Part shown: piece by piece, positions 1 to 12,029 of the stretch
Position numbering within the stretch: the stretch's first letter is position 1
How the letters are laid out: each line of letters starts with the position of its first letter
Assembly (NCBI GenBank): GCA_964019415.1
Contig: OZ025868.1
Location: 12,376,623-12,440,622 of the forward strand
DNA length: 64,000 nucleotides
Origin: Ianthella basta
Lineage: Eukaryota; Porifera; Demospongiae; Verongiida; Ianthellidae
Direction of reading: 5' to 3'
The notes under the pieces: model-generated
The model's input: the letters and a program-made list of their open reading frames with translations, nothing else
What the model was told of the DNA's origin: nothing
Database searches by the model: none
Program-made: the position numbers and the translations under genes

Positions 1-49
1 TTTGTACCCATCCCACTGCATGACTGTGTGTTGATGTCTTATTCTACAG

Positions 50-1696
50 GCAATGGACCATGAGATCCTGATGGAGATTGAAAAGTCACTCTTGGGAAAC
101 AAGACCATGAACAAGCTGACACTGACTGATGATGTTGGTGTGATTCTACCCAAGCAGTTCTGTCGTCACCTTCTTCTTGGAATCAGAAGAAATTCTTCCC
201 TGATAGATGTGAACCTGTCCTTTTACCCGCAGAACTGGGATTGTCCTGATGATGGTAGGTTGGTGACTTTTGTGACTCAGTTGGATGTAGTGTCCGTACA
301 GTGTGTAACAAGCAATAGTGAGGACGTCTATATATGTGAAATCAAGTATATATATATATATATATGTGTAGGCGTTGTATTGCATGTTTAACTCTACACC
401 TGTTTCCATACCCAGTGCCTGCAGGTGGTCAAGGGAGCATACAACATCTTACTCTGTGCCATGTTCAAGTGAACGTGTTGGCAAACATCTTAACCTCATT
501 CAGTACTGTCAAAGAACTGAAGTGTCATGACATCAGTCCCCCACAAGAGGTAAGTCAGTGTGTGCACATGTACAGTGCGACTAGTCATTTGTACCAATCA
601 CTATTTGACAGTGTTTTGATAATAATATATAGACGTTATAACATATCACCTTGTCTAGGAACGACTGTTCTGTAGGCATGTGTAAGGTCACTCCACATTT
701 GGGGGTAGTCCTGTAACAGATATATACAGATATGTAATATCTTAGATAATGCCCACTGATAGCATACAGTTTAATCACATTGGCAGTAATAGTCACCTGA
801 GAAGATACTATACGTGTTTGTTCACTGTTCACTGGGTTCACGTCTACTGTCCATTTTTGCCCCACCCCTGCTGCTCATTGATAGGGTGCTGCCAGGTCAC
901 TGGTGGTGATAGCTAGCTATAGTGCATATCAATTTGTGTTCAGTGTATGTTTTATGTGTTTGTGTGTTGTTTGTTATGTGTTGTGTGTACCCTGCATGTT
1001 TGTGTATCAGAGTGTGCTGTGTGACGAGGAAGGCACTGTCTACCCTTGAGGTAGACAGTGCCCTGTTGCATGTCAGTGAGTAGGCTGGTGTGTGGTGCAT
1101 GGTCTCTGGAGCAGAACATTGTGTTGACATTGTCCTTGCTGACTCACCTCATTGTGAGCTAGTCTTGCGTAGCCAGATCGCTTTCCAGGGGAAAGGGTCT
1201 GGTGCAAAGCCTATGCGCCACTTGTGCAAAGACCCCTCGGAACTAGGGGGGGACAATTGCAATCCATGCCCATGCGTTACCAGGCAACCACCTGCCCACA
1301 ACTATCGGGGGTCTCTGCACAAGCAGTGCATAGGCATTGTACCAGACCCTTTCTCCCTGGAAAGCAGGCTGGCTATGCGGGACTACTTGTGAGCAGTGTC
1401 AGTGTGTCTGTAGGATATTTCTGACTAGAGTTGTTTTTTCATGCAGGATGGAGCGTGGGAAGAGGAAATGGAACAGGCTCTGACTGGGATGAGTCGTCTG
1501 GTGAAGATGGTGCTAGGAATGAGTTATCTTGTAAGTTTGAGGCGCCATTACACTTGATTGACTATACTTGCCAAGAGTTCAGTGCACAAAGCATGTAATT
1601 GTGATGTGTGATCCGAGTGCCAGCTAGTGTTTGTATGTGTGTGTAAGTATAACTAAGTATAAGCTATACTGAGTGCATGTGTGTGTGTGTGCGTGC

Positions 1697-1759
<63 letters not shown>

Positions 1760-3128
1760 GTGTGTGTGTGTGTGTGTGTGTTTGTGGATGAGTGGGTGGT
1801 TGCATGTGTGCATGCATGCATGTGAATTCCTATTAGTTGTGTTTCTGTCTCTGTCCATTTCACATTGGACTTACATTGCTTCTCCCTAAATTGGTAGGTG
1901 CCAGACTCACTGATGTTTAAATTCGGAAAGCATATTTTGAAGGTCTTCTCTAAGAACAGTATTGGTGACTTTGTATTGTACAAGTGGGGTGAGAGAGGAG
2001 AGATAGTCACTGAGATGTTAACGAGACTAACACCTGATGAGAGCAGCAGGTTCTCAATTGGACAGTACACTACTGATTATGATCGCACCTTCCCCTGCAT
2101 CCGCCTCTCTCCATCAAGTGAGTGTATATATAACAGTATTGTTGTCTGAATGATACACATTATTGTTTTAGTACATACACCCTTCACTGTGCACTCGTAC
2201 TGTAGGTCACACCGCAATACTCTTTGGTGGTGATTGTTCACTCTAGTCCTGCCTCTTGTATGGCTTTGCTAGCTGGAGTGCACTATGGGTTAGTGTGTAC
2301 AGCCGATTTCAGAATGGTTGGCCAAAAGGCAAATGGCAAATGGCATGACATCATAGCACTGAACAATAAGAGTGACGTAATGGCAAACAGCTACGCAAAC
2401 TAATAATGAAGTCATGCCAATTGGCCACTCTTCCATTTGCCATTAATTTTTGGCCAACCACTCTGAAATTGGCTGTACCTATAACTATCTACCATACTGG
2501 TGTGTGTATGCACTCCCCTACACTCCCAAGACCTATAGTGCAAGGGGTCCTTAGTGAATCCATTACTCATGGGACTTCCCTTCTGCTACATCACTTCCAT
2601 ATCTAAAGGACACTCACATGCACAGTAGGAGCCACATCTCCAAAAGTAGGAGTTTATACCAAATTGACAGTTTATGGCACAACTCCTTGTGCCAAATTTG
2701 TGCACATATTCACACCATGCACGCACGCGCACACACACACACTGCTTCAATCCCCTTACCTTCACTCACTCCCTTTCTGTCCTCTACTGCAGCACTTCCT
2801 GGTAGACAGGCTGAACAGACCAGACCCAAATACGGGACACACCCACCTAGCCGTATCCCCATTCGACATGGACCCATCCCACTCAATCGCTCTCCCCACC
2901 CACCCAGGCACATTCCAATTTCCTTAACACAAAGGACCCCGCCCACCTAGCTGCATCCCACAAGATGTGTATGTCACCAGCCAACCAAACTGACCCTCCA
3001 CACCAGAGGATCTTAGTCCCACAGCCGTTCTCATTCTATCTGAGCTGGTCCACCAGTTCAGTGACCTCTACATACAGCTGCCCTCAGTACAGGGGACAGC
3101 GCTCAGACTTGTAAATGGTGTCATCTAG
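50..3128 (+). CDS. Leucine-rich-repeat-like protein, 3' exons
   Basis: The 5' part lies outside the window. Phase-consistent exons are 50-254, 425-549, 1447-1530, 1898-2117 and probably 3007-3128, each bounded by AG and GT. The spliced peptide has spaced leucines in the LRR style (MNKLTLTDDV, SLIDVNLSFY, SIQHLTLCHV, LVKMVLGMSYL) and then a region I do not recognise (FGKHILKVFSKNSIG). Exon 4 ends in phase 1. Splicing to 3007 gives a non-repetitive tail (DLSPTAVLILSELVHQF) ending at TAG 3126-3128. An alternative acceptor at 2793 is also in phase but gives a proline-rich, low-complexity tail ending at about 2950. LRRs suggest protein-protein recognition; no catalytic or NACHT domain is visible here. 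Family assignment is inference. Confidence 0.55.
1675..1783. repeat. (GT)n microsatellite
   Basis: About 100 bp of nearly pure GT inside the intron before exon 4 of the LRR-like gene, with a short GC-interrupted start. Long open frames here on both strands are products of the repeat, not genes. Confidence 0.95.
2300..2475. mobile_element. MITE-like palindromic element, TA-flanked (copy 1)
   Basis: A 176 bp element with inverted ends CAGCCGATTTCAGAATGG and CCACTCTGAAATTGGCTG, flanked by TA on both sides. It lies in the last intron region of the LRR-like gene. A second copy of the same family is at 60110-60298. TA target sites fit the Tc1/mariner/pogo superfamily; the element has no coding capacity. 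Confidence 0.85.
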
Positions 3129-4451
3129 TTTGGACTAACTCATGATCTAATGTATGGTATTGTATTACTACAGTTTACTCTCCCTTGTATTGTGTACAAT
3201 ATTCCTTGCATACATCCCCTCTGCAACTAGCGTAAGCTGCCAATTATCAGTCACTTTTTAAACCTTGAGCTGTATCTTGGTAACCAAAGATTGTACAACC
3301 TTCATCCTTGCAGCGATTGATAGCCCGATGAAGTGTCTCTTTATATACCAACTTCAGTGCTGATGTCGCATTCAGTTTGAAAGTGAGTCTCGAATTCGAA
3401 CCAGTAGATGCTGTGTCAGACCAATTATTAGTCTGGCTAGCTAGACCGTCCCAATAAGCGCTTTGGGGCGACGAGGGGAGGGATGTTCCTTCCCTTCCAC
3501 GTCTACCGGGCGCTTATATACACGACACAGTCTATAGCGAGCCAAAATCACTATATCGGACACCTGTACCTATTGATCATCGTCCACCTGCAAAAATGCC
3601 TATACTAATTATCGGCCGATTTTCAAACTTTCATCTACATCTTCACTTTGGGAGGGCGCTTCAAGCTAAGGTTTGCTCATATGGAGATCTGGAAGCCCTG
3701 AGTATATAAGCGTAGTGGATTAGGAGTTGCAGTTGCGGACGGTTATATTTGTGAACTACACGGGGACACGCCCAACTCAAATTGCATGCATTCCTGTGAT
3801 TGTATACCGTGCGCATTGCTTTAATCTCCTCTGCATGTTCGCCAATAATAGCAGCCACACAAACTGAGGCACGATTGTCTGCAAATATGCACACTCAAGC
3901 AGAAAGGCTGACAAGCACGTATAGCAGGCGATTTCTCGCTCTATTACGTAGCTAGCTCGCTAACACGCGGTAACAAGCTCGTAGCTTCTGAGAAATGCGC
4001 TGGTAGCTATACACTCACGTGTAGCTCGCGTCAATACATCCGTTCGGCTTCCGGCGTTGTGCTACTTGGAAACGGCCAGCGCCAAGTTACTTCAAGGGCA
4101 GTTTTCTCTGACCATCTGCGTATACGTCTCTGCCATAAACCAACGCCCTATACGCACTGGCCGATAATTGGCAGCTTACGCTATGGGCCAATGAGGGAAA
4201 GGGGGGAGGGGCTTAAGTCCCCAAAGCCCCCCACTCCCTCCCCCGGATTCGCCCATGTATTTTATGGCTTTATGCTTGTACAACTTGCACTGTATATAAT
4301 CGAGAGAATTGACTGTGATGTTGAGGGGGTCCTTGTACTGATGCTATGGATAGTTGACTAGCTGAATACATTAATTTCAGGAATACTGATAATAGAATTT
4401 TGCATCTGCGGGAAATAATAGCTAGTGATGCACATACAGAAATGATATATA
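3129..4451. other. Non-coding spacer
   Basis: I see no supportable gene. Around 3430-3540 there is an imperfect palindrome ending in TCTGGCTAGCTAGACC. The same string recurs in inverse orientation near 15090 and in similar form near 61000, so it may be another short dispersed repeat. Confidence 0.4.
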
Positions 4452-5655
4452 TCAATCAATCAATCAATCAATCATTATTTAAGTGCACTATGCCCATTGG
4501 CACTATGACACAGATTGGCCCCATGCAGCACTTACACATAACAGGCAAAATGAATACTGAGTCATGAACCTGCAGTAGTGTTACCCAAACCTTGCATGCC
4601 ACATACTTACAATGATAGAGAGCAGTTCATAGTTGTGGCATGCTGCAGACAGCAGGGTACAGTGGGATCCTGGGTACTGCCCCTGTCACTGTGTCGTCTC
4701 ATCCAGGCTTCCAATAGTCCTCGTTGGGATTTCCAAGCTTCGCACCTCATCAACCAAATCAAATGATCTACATCTTCCACTTCACCACTGTCACATTCGT
4801 TACACACTCTCTCCTGTCTGGTCACCCCCCTCCATCTTCCTGTCTCAATTTAAAAACCTGCCGTGCCTCCCCTCAGCTTCATCATCAACCTCCTGTCTGC
4901 CCTTCTCCCCACTCTTGCACACTCCGACCACTCTCCCAACCTTACAATCCTCTTTAGCATCTCCAACTTTGGCTTCGTCTTCATCTCCTGATCCCATTCC
5001 TTCCGTACTTTCCTCCAAGTAATGGCCTCCAGTACCTCCCTCACTTCCACATCCGACAACTCCTTAATTGCCTCCACATTAACATCCTTCCACCCAAACT
5101 GCCCCCAACACACACTCATCTTACCAATCCAAGTACCTCTGCCAAACCTCACTGCTTCCACAGTTATCCTTCTCAGCAATTGACCATCATATGTTCTGCT
5201 GGTCAGAACCTTACTCCAGAACATCCCACACCGCATCCTCGCCAGCCACTTGACCGGTAGGTCCCCCATCTCTGCACGCCAAAAGTGAGACTTTTGGGTG
5301 GAGAGTTCCAACGCCAAAAACAACCTCAGGGCCCTCATCTGAACCTGCTCGATCTTCTCCAGATCCCAATTACACCCCCAAATCTCTGCACCATACAGCA
5401 TGGTCGACTCCACCAATGATGACATAAGCTTCCTAAACACCCCCACTTCTACGTCACCTAACTCTGACAACGATGAAACCAAGCACCCAAAGCCTTTTTG
5501 CCGGGCACAGCTCTCTCCTCCACCATATTCTTTAACTCCAAGTGTTCATCAACCACACATCCCAAATATCTATACTGCTCCACCATGGGAATCTCCTCAT
5601 TGTCAATAACATATATACTGTACGTCTGTCCTAGCCACTCTCTTCTGCCTCACAT
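4452..5655 (-). mobile_element. LINE (non-LTR retrotransposon) 3' fragment
   Basis: The minus strand encodes the end of a LINE ORF2: a thumb-region motif YRYLGCVVDEH near 5555, then LYGAEIWG near 5390, then a terminal Cys/His motif of the zf-RVT type (CNECD...DHLIWLMRC) near 4770. The reading frame shifts near 5490 and stops occur, so it is dead. The element ends at left in a (TGAT)n tail (4452-4475), a 3' terminus seen in RTE-like LINEs. The finger, palm and endonuclease portions are missing (5' truncation). Confidence 0.85.
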
Positions 5656-5734
5656 GCATGACATGCATGTGGTTTCGACAAGAGTGAATATTAATTGGGG
5701 AAGGCTAAGTCATGAGCGTGACTTGTGCAGGATT

Positions 5735-5981
5735 GTTGAGAGGTCAGTTCACTGCAGTAAGCCACTGCAACGGCCAGGCCGGGCTAGGTTGAACAAAGAC
5801 TAATCACTGGATATTACGTCGATGGCGATCACTGGTTGCCATCAATAGGGCTCTGGCCCCCCAGCCTCCTGAAACACTTCGGTATAGAAGGCTGGTAGGC
5901 GTAATATCCAGTGATTAGCCCTTGTTCAACCTAGCCCGGCCTGGCCGTTGCAGTGGCTTACTGCAATGAACCAACTTCTCA
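5735..5981. mobile_element. Foldback element with ~80 bp arms (copy 1)
   Basis: The left arm (5735-5817) and right arm (5901-5981) are near-perfect reverse complements. Both contain GGCCAGGCCGGGCTAGGTTG or its complement. They are separated by an 84 bp loop. The loop and right arm recur at 30294-30455. No protein is encoded. Confidence 0.9.
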
Positions 5982-6057
5982 AAAATGATCATCTCTGCAC
6001 ATCCATACTTCAATATATACATGCATGGAAAACATGATAATTAAATTGTTGTTTTGC

Positions 6058-6192
6058 TTTACGTTCCATCACTATAAGGTGCCCTGTGGGGCTGACGGCC
6101 ACTCGATCCATGGGCAGCAATAGCAGAAAAGCCATACAAATGCTCTCCATCTTCATTCACACCTCTACTGCATGTGTCACCTGCAGCATTTG
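6058..6192 (-). pseudogene. NHL-protein C-terminal remnant (minus)
   Basis: The minus strand reads NEDGEHLYGFSAIAAHG and then shifts frame. This matches the last blade of the minus-strand NHL genes (DKNGKHLYNLAADHAHG). Only the 3' end remains. Confidence 0.75.
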
Positions 6193-6224
6193 ATATAAAT
6201 ATCTCATAATTATGGCATACGTCA

Positions 6225-6334
6225 TAATTATGTACGGTATTCCTGCAAGTGGTGCTCAAGGTGTGACCGTCAGCCCCATGGGCTACCTCCTAGTAACTGA
6301 ACGCAGGGCAAGACAAATTGCTGTATTTTCATAG
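6225..6334 (+). pseudogene. NHL-protein C-terminal remnant (plus)
   Basis: It reads AQGVTVSPMGYLLVTERRAR and ends with the same IAVFS-stop terminus as the plus-strand NHL genes. The rest of the gene is absent. It abuts the minus-strand remnant at 6058-6192, so this is a collapsed relic of the cluster. Confidence 0.85.
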
Positions 6335-7740
6335 CTTTGCACATGGAGAAGTATCTATTGAATGCTGCTTTAGTAGAATTTGCTGTTTCACCAATCTGCT
6401 ATACACATGTGCAGCAATTCTTACATTGCATTATAGTTTGTGAATGCATGAGAATTAACTGAGTTCAGATGTTGCGGGGGTGGGGTCTGGTACCAGTACT
6501 ACTAATGCTGTGAAAGATGTTGATATAGAGTTTCGGTTAATGTTCTATGGCCATACAGTGACGCAGGCACTTCAAGAATGCACTAAATTATGTATCAGAT
6601 TAGATTCAAAATCAGTAGTATTTAATTTTTAAATAGCCATGTTCAAATTAATGACGTGTGTGAGATTGTATAAACATTAGATCAGAAAGTGTGAAGTTAT
6701 GTTCTAACATCATTTAATTATTTTACTTTGATCGAATTCTATAATAAATATATAGCTAGATAACAGCGATATCATTCCAGGACACTAGTATGCTGTGTAC
6801 GTGCTTACATGCATATAATTATCACCACTTCATGAGCAGGCTTGCTCCAGATTCTCCAACCATTTATCATTTAATTATTACTTTATTGCATGGTGTGCAC
6901 CAAGGCAAAAGAGATAGATATTGAGTCAATAATTATGAATCTGTGTGCTGGAGTGTGAAGCAGTTGCTAAACTATATGCATGATGATATAACCTATAGAA
7001 ATAAAATGTCGGAACTACATACAAAGTATAAAATTATGCATATTAAACCAATGTCATAATTAAGTACGCTGCACCTATAGTCACAGTGTGATATATAGTC
7101 TCTCTTAGAGCACGTGCTGATTCGGGTGCTGGCAATCTCTCTAAGCCTCAGGCATAAGCATCCTAATTAGGCCGAAGTATGCAACCAAAGAAGACAACCT
7201 GTTTTCACTTCTGGCTTCTCCTGCTGAAGCTGCCTTCTCCATGCATGTATATGCAGTTGTTTCTCCCGACCCTGGAAGCATCGGTCTGTGGTGCACATAT
7301 CAAGCAATTGGTGACAACCAATGTTTTAATAGTGCTTTCGTACATGAAGGTCATACCTGCAAATATAAATCAAATTTTGTAGTTTCATTTGTTCATTTGT
7401 TGATCGACTTCACACCTACACAACTGGAGGTCATGCATGCAACTTTACATTCCATTGATGTATGGAATAACCAATAATTATAAGCATGGTTCTAGCCCTA
7501 ATCCTTTGCTTATGTACAGAAGTGAACCCTTGAGTGAACACTAATAGTTATCAGCAATGATACAATGTATGGTGCAAAGCATGCCATGTATATATCGTAT
7601 CAGATTCACAAAACGCTCCATAAACTAAGTTACTAGCTTGTAAACAATAATCATTGCTCTGCAAATCCATACATGCATGGATAAACATGTAATTAAAATT
7701 ACATTATATATGAGATACAGGTATGATCTACAGGCACAAA
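6335..7740. other. AT-rich spacer downstream of NHL-A
   Basis: No gene is supported. From about 7540 the sequence is the 3' flank of NHL-A, which is duplicated at 42657-42855 downstream of NHL-F. Confidence 0.5.
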
Positions 7741-7742
7741 AG

Positions 7743-8534
7743 CTACGCAAACACAGCAACTTGTTTTGCATAACGTTCAGTCACTAAAATGTAGCCTGCT
7801 GGGCTGACGGCTACTCCATGGGCATGGTCTGCAGCTAAGTTATACAAATGCTTTCCATTTTTATCAAAAACACCTACAGTGTTGCCATCGCAGTTTGCCA
7901 CCAAAATTTGACCCTGCTCAGTTATGTCAATGCCAATTGGATATTTCAAAACCCCATCACCAATACTCTTCACATAGCGACCATTAGCAGTGAATATCAG
8001 CACTTGTCCACTGTCCCTCTTAGTAACATAGAGGTAACCATCTGGTGAGAATGCCAGCCCAGCTGGGCCATAAGTCAGTCCGGGACCTTCACCTTTGGTT
8101 CCAAATGTATGAACGAGTTCTCCATCTAGTGCAAAGACAGCAATGCGTTCTTTGAAAGTGTCTGCCACATAAACTTTACTACCAGCTGTGGCTACATCCC
8201 AAGGATGCCCTAAGTGTTCCTGGCCGATGCGTCTCACAAAGGTGCCAGTTTCCTCACTAAACACCTCCACACAACTGTTAAAGCTGTTGGCCACAAACAG
8301 CATACCTCCTTCACCACTGGCAACCCCAGTTGGGCAGTCCAGCTCACCAGGGGAATTGCCTAGACTGCTTATCGCACGAATGTACTTTCTATTAGCGCTA
8401 AAGACATTCACTTGCCCATTTTTAGTGTCCACTACAAACATATTGCCATTAGAAGAGGTAGCAACTCCCCAGAGTTGTCCTGGTTCCTCTGGGAACTCTA
8501 ACAAACCCTCTCTTGTGTATTTCAATCCAGCCAT
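7743..8534 (-). CDS. NHL-repeat six-bladed propeller protein A
   Basis: An intronless 263-residue ORF from MAGLKYTREG to KQVAVFA. Six repeats of about 42 residues each carry the NHL pattern P-x-G-[VI]-A-x-S...G-x-[IL]-[YF]-V-[AV]-D/N...V-x-V-F, for example YPIGIDITEQGQILVANCDG near residue 195. No signal peptide, membrane segment, RING, B-box or filamin domain is visible, so it is an NHL-only soluble protein rather than a TRIM. NHL propellers generally bind RNA, protein or small ligands; the partner here is unknown. A conserved acceptor (CTTGTTCTTTTAG on the minus strand near 8590) suggests a spliced 5' leader exon. It is divergent from NHL-B across a shared promoter. Confidence 0.9.
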   Translation of the reverse strand: MAGLKYTREGLLEFPEEPGQLWGVATSSNGNMFVVDTKNGQVNVFSANRKYIRAISSLGNSPGELDCPTGVASGEGGMLFVANSFNSCVEVFSEETGTFVRRIGQEHLGHPWDVATAGSKVYVADTFKERIAVFALDGELVHTFGTKGEGPGLTYGPAGLAFSPDGYLYVTKRDSGQVLIFTANGRYVKSIGDGVLKYPIGIDITEQGQILVANCDGNTVGVFDKNGKHLYNLAADHAHGVAVSPAGYILVTERYAKQVAVFA

Positions 8535-8755
8535 AGCCAGCTATCTATCCAAACAGATGCATTTAGCTATTCTGGCAACACCACCTAAAAGAACAAGAAG
8601 AAGCAGGCTCACATTTATAAGTGGTATTACTAATCAAAATAAGGACAAACACTGTAAAGAGTCAGGCCATATCATATCGTCTACTTTCACTAACTCGTAC
8701 TATAGATAGAGCTCGCACTCACCAACAAAACACAACAGCCATTTCTTTCAAGCAG

Positions 8756-8783
8756 CACGTGACCGTTGGTTCCTGGTCACGTG
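8756..8783. promoter_or_regulatory. Paired E-boxes in divergent NHL-A/NHL-B promoter
   Basis: Two CACGTG boxes, at 8756-8761 and 8778-8783, form an inverted repeat (CACGTGACC ... GGTCACGTG). The extended core TCACGTGA resembles sites of bHLH-ZIP factors (USF/MITF/TFEB class). The same pair at the same 22 bp pitch recurs in the other two NHL pairs. Function is inferred. Confidence 0.7.
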
Positions 8784-8910
8784 ATTGTAACTTTGTGTTC
8801 TGCTGCGAGTCCCCGCTCCATTATAGCTTGCAGTGAATTTATCGCTAATGTTTCGCACCCTGTGGTTGTAAGCGGTCGACGTTGCCAGCTGATGTTTCTT
8901 CTGTTCTGGA

Positions 8911-9729
8911 ATGGCGGGGTTTGGCGAGGACTGCCTTGGACATCAGTTCACAAGAGAAGGCATTTAGAGTTTCCAGCAGGTGAAAAAGAGCCGCGAGGCG
9001 TCACTAGCTACTTCTTCTAATGGCAGTATTTTTGCAGTGTACAATGAACTGTGCCAGGTAAGTGTTTTCAATGCCAATAAGACTTACCTGCGCACTTTCG
9101 GTAGAAGGGGCCTCTCGCCTGGAGAGCTGTACCGTCCTGCAGGGGTTGCCAGCAATGATGAAGGTCTGCTGTTTGTTGCTGACAACTTGAACCATTGTGT
9201 GAAGGTGTTCAATGCTGAAGATGGTACCTTTATGCGGAGAATTAGTCAAGGACAATTGAGTCATGCTTGGGATGTAACTGCACCGTGTGGCAGTGCTATT
9301 TATGTAGCTGATGCCTCTGAAAACCGCATTGCTGTCTTTTCACAGGACGGAGAGTTCACTGGTTCATTTGGATCAGAGGGTCACGGACCTGGGCAGTTTA
9401 CCTATCCAGCAGGAGTAGCACTATCTCCAGATGGCTATCTCTATATAACTAGTAGCAATGATCAAAAGTTGCAAGTCTTCACTACTAATGGGCGTCATGT
9501 GAAGAGTATCGGTAGTGAAGTTCTGAAATATCCCAGTGGTGTTGAGGTCACTGAGTGGGGACAAATATTTGTCGCCGACCGCACTGGCAACTGCGTGGCC
9601 GTGTTTGATAAAGATGGAAAGCATATGTACAGTATTGCTGCAAGTGGTGCCCAAGGTGTGACCGTCAGCCCTATGGTGTACTTCCTAGTAACTGAACGTA
9701 GGGCAAGACAAGTTGCTGTATTTTCATAG
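8911..9729 (+). pseudogene. NHL-repeat protein B, 5'-frameshifted
   Basis: Paralogue of NHL-D and NHL-G. The ATG at 8911 matches theirs (MAGFGEDCLGHQFTREG). One T is missing from a T-run near 8963, which brings TAG (8965-8967) into frame after 18 codons. A net 4 bp insertion near 9005 restores the frame, and the remaining five-plus blades are open to a normal IAVFS-like terminus at 9729. Translation could restart at an ATG at 8980 (249 residues) with the first strand lost. Because the rest is intact, it is a recent lesion, an assembly error or a still-functional shortened gene; I call it disrupted. Confidence 0.7.
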
Positions 9730-10312
9730 CTATGCACAGCAGAGATATCTATAGAATGTCATTTTGTAGAATTTGCATGCTGTTTCACCGACATGAATGT
9801 ACATACTATTCCTATGCTGTATATATACATACATATTTTATGGCTTTACCCTTATATTTTGCAACTTGCACTGTAGCATAACATATATACGTTTGTGGAG
9901 AGAATTGACTGTGATGTTGTGGGAGTTCTTGTATTGATGCTATCGGCAGTTGACTAAATAAATTAAGGAATAATTTCAGGGATAATAGAACTTTGCATCT
10001 GTGCATGGGTAATAGCTAATAGCTAGTACTGTGATGCACAGACATTTCAAGAGTGCAGAATGCAATATTGGGTTCACAATCAGTAGACTAAGTATAGAGT
10101 ATTAAGTTTATATCGTTTAAATTACCGTAATTATTGACAAGTGCATGATCATGACTTGCAATTGTATGAACTCAGATCAGTCTGAACATTATATATCATA
10201 GGACATGTACTCCTCAACACTTACATCACCACCTCATGCTTGGAGCAGGTCTACAGCATATGGGAAATCAGAGGCTCTAGCTGATGTTTAAATCAACTAT
10301 ATAAAATTTTCC
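9730..10312. other. Spacer with NHL 3' flank
   Basis: The 3' flank of NHL-B; no further gene is seen. A stretch near 9810-10020 resembles 4255-4440, so this flank is itself repeated. Confidence 0.45.
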
Positions 10313-10497
10313 CTTTGCTGTTGAGGTCACTGAGTGGGGACATGACTATACTGGCAGCTGTGTGGTTGTGTTTAAAAGGTGAAAGCATATGACTGTACAG
10401 TATTCCTGCAAGTGATCCTAAAGATGTCATCAGCCCCATGGTGTACCTCCTATAGTAACTGAATGTAGGGTAAGACAAGTTGTCGTATTATCATAGT
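10313..10497 (+). pseudogene. NHL-protein 3' remnant
   Basis: Nucleotides follow the last two blades of NHL-B/D (GTTGAGGTCACTGAGTGGGG onward) to a TCATAG terminus. Many small deletions break the frame. It lies 3' of NHL-B in the same orientation. Confidence 0.8.
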
Positions 10498-10863
10498 TTT
10501 CCCCTTTCAGAGACATCTACAGAAATCTGAATGTTGTTTTAGTATGTTTTGCTGTTTCACCAATCTGCTATGTACACACAATTTTTATGCTGTATCATAG
10601 TTTGTTAAGGGAATTGACTGACTTCAGTATACTATTGCTGTGAGGAGGTAAATATAATGAATTAAATGATACTAATATAGAATTAATGAATCTAGAACAG
10701 AAAGAAAGAAAGGAACTCTTCCGTGCACACTAATACGTATAGTTACCAACAGCGTTGCAAAGCACGTCATGTATCGTATCAGATTCAATAAACACTCAAT
10801 AAACTAAATTAATCCATACTTCAATACATGCATGGAAAAACATGACCATACAGGCACAAAAAG

Positions 10864-11655
10864 CTACACAAACACAGCAACTTGTTCTGCATAACGTTCA
10901 GTCACTAAGATGTAGCCTGCTGGGCTGACAGCCACTCCATGGGCATTTTCGGCAGCTAAATTATACAAATGATTTCCATCTTTATCAAAAACCCCTACAG
11001 TGTTGCCAATGCAATTTGTCACCAAAATCTGACCCTGCTCAGTTATGTCAATGCCAATAGGATACTTCAGAACCCCATCACCAATACTCTTCACATAGCG
11101 ACCATTAGCAGTGAATATCAGCACTTGTCCACTGTCCCTCTTAGTAACATAGAGGTAGCCATCTGGTGAGAATGTCAGCCCAGATGGGCCGTAAGTCAGT
11201 TCGGGACCTTCACCTTTGGTTCCAAATGTATGAACGAGTTCTCCATCTTGTGCAAAGACAGCAATGCGTTCTTTGAAAGTGTCTGCCACATAAACTTTAC
11301 TACCAGCTGTGGCTACATCCCAAGGTTGCCATAAGTGTTCCTGGCCAAAGCGTCTCACAAAGGTGCCAGTTTCCTCACTAAACACCTCCACACAATTAAG
11401 AAAGCTGTTGGCCACAAACAGCATACCTCCTTCACCACTGGCAACCCCAGTTGGGCAGTCCAGCTCACCAGGCATATTGCCTCGACTGCCAAGCACACTA
11501 ATGGACTTCTTATTAGAGCTAAAGACGTTCACTCGTCCCCTTTCATTATCCACTACAAATATATTGCCATAAGAAGAGGTAGCAACTCCCCAGAGTTGTC
11601 CTGGTTTCTCTGGAAACTCTAACAACCCCTCTCTTGCGTACTGCAATCCAGCCAT
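10864..11655 (-). CDS. NHL-repeat six-bladed propeller protein C
   Basis: An intronless 263-residue ORF, MAGLQYAREG to EQVAVFV, co-linear with NHL-A and NHL-F and differing at scattered positions. Six NHL blades with the usual G-x-[IV]-x-V-A-D signatures (KVYVADTFKERIAVFA near residue 122). There is no targeting or membrane signal. An upstream CTCGTTCTTTTAG on the minus strand near 11710 is the conserved leader acceptor. It is head-to-head with NHL-D, about 375 bp between start codons. Ligand unknown. Confidence 0.9.
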   Translation of the reverse strand: MAGLQYAREGLLEFPEKPGQLWGVATSSYGNIFVVDNERGRVNVFSSNKKSISVLGSRGNMPGELDCPTGVASGEGGMLFVANSFLNCVEVFSEETGTFVRRFGQEHLWQPWDVATAGSKVYVADTFKERIAVFAQDGELVHTFGTKGEGPELTYGPSGLTFSPDGYLYVTKRDSGQVLIFTANGRYVKSIGDGVLKYPIGIDITEQGQILVTNCIGNTVGVFDKDGNHLYNLAAENAHGVAVSPAGYILVTERYAEQVAVFV

Positions 11656-11886
11656 AGCCAGCTAGCTATCCAAACAGATGCATTTAATCTGATACCACCG
11701 CCTTAGCTAAAAGAACGAGAAGAAGCAGACTCACATTTATAAGTAATATTAATGATTATAATAAGGACAAACAATAAACATACTGCATAGAGCCAACCCA
11801 TATCATATCGTCTACTTTCACTGACTCGTACTATAGCTCTCGCAGTCACCAAACTATAAACACACAGGAGCCATTTTTTCAAGCAG

Positions 11887-11914
11887 CACGTGACCGTTGA
11901 TTCTCGGTCACGTG
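11887..11914. promoter_or_regulatory. Paired E-boxes in divergent NHL-C/NHL-D promoter
   Basis: CACGTG at 11887-11892 and 11909-11914 form a perfect 10 bp inverted repeat (CACGTGACCG / CGGTCACGTG) with an 8 bp spacer. The 22 bp pitch is identical to the other two NHL promoters. Confidence 0.75.
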
Positions 11915-12029
11915 ATAGTAACTAGTGCTCTGCCACTAAACGCTCGATAGCTTACAGTGAGTTTATCGCTGATTTTGCATCCTGTAGTTTTAAGTGACGT
12001 TGCCAGCTAATGGTTTCGTCTGTTCTGGA

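Noticed and set aside
1664..2070. Open frames rich in His/Thr or Cys/Val over the GT repeat
   Set aside because: They are translations of a dinucleotide repeat in an intron; no codon structure beyond the repeat.
2793..2950. Proline-rich last exon of the LRR-like gene
   Set aside because: Phase fits, but the product is low-complexity. The exon at 3007 also fits phase and looks like real protein. Kept as an alternative only.
8188..8709. Long plus-strand frame opposite NHL-A (similar ones opposite C and F)
   Set aside because: Antisense shadow of a conserved propeller gene; conserved only because the sense strand is.
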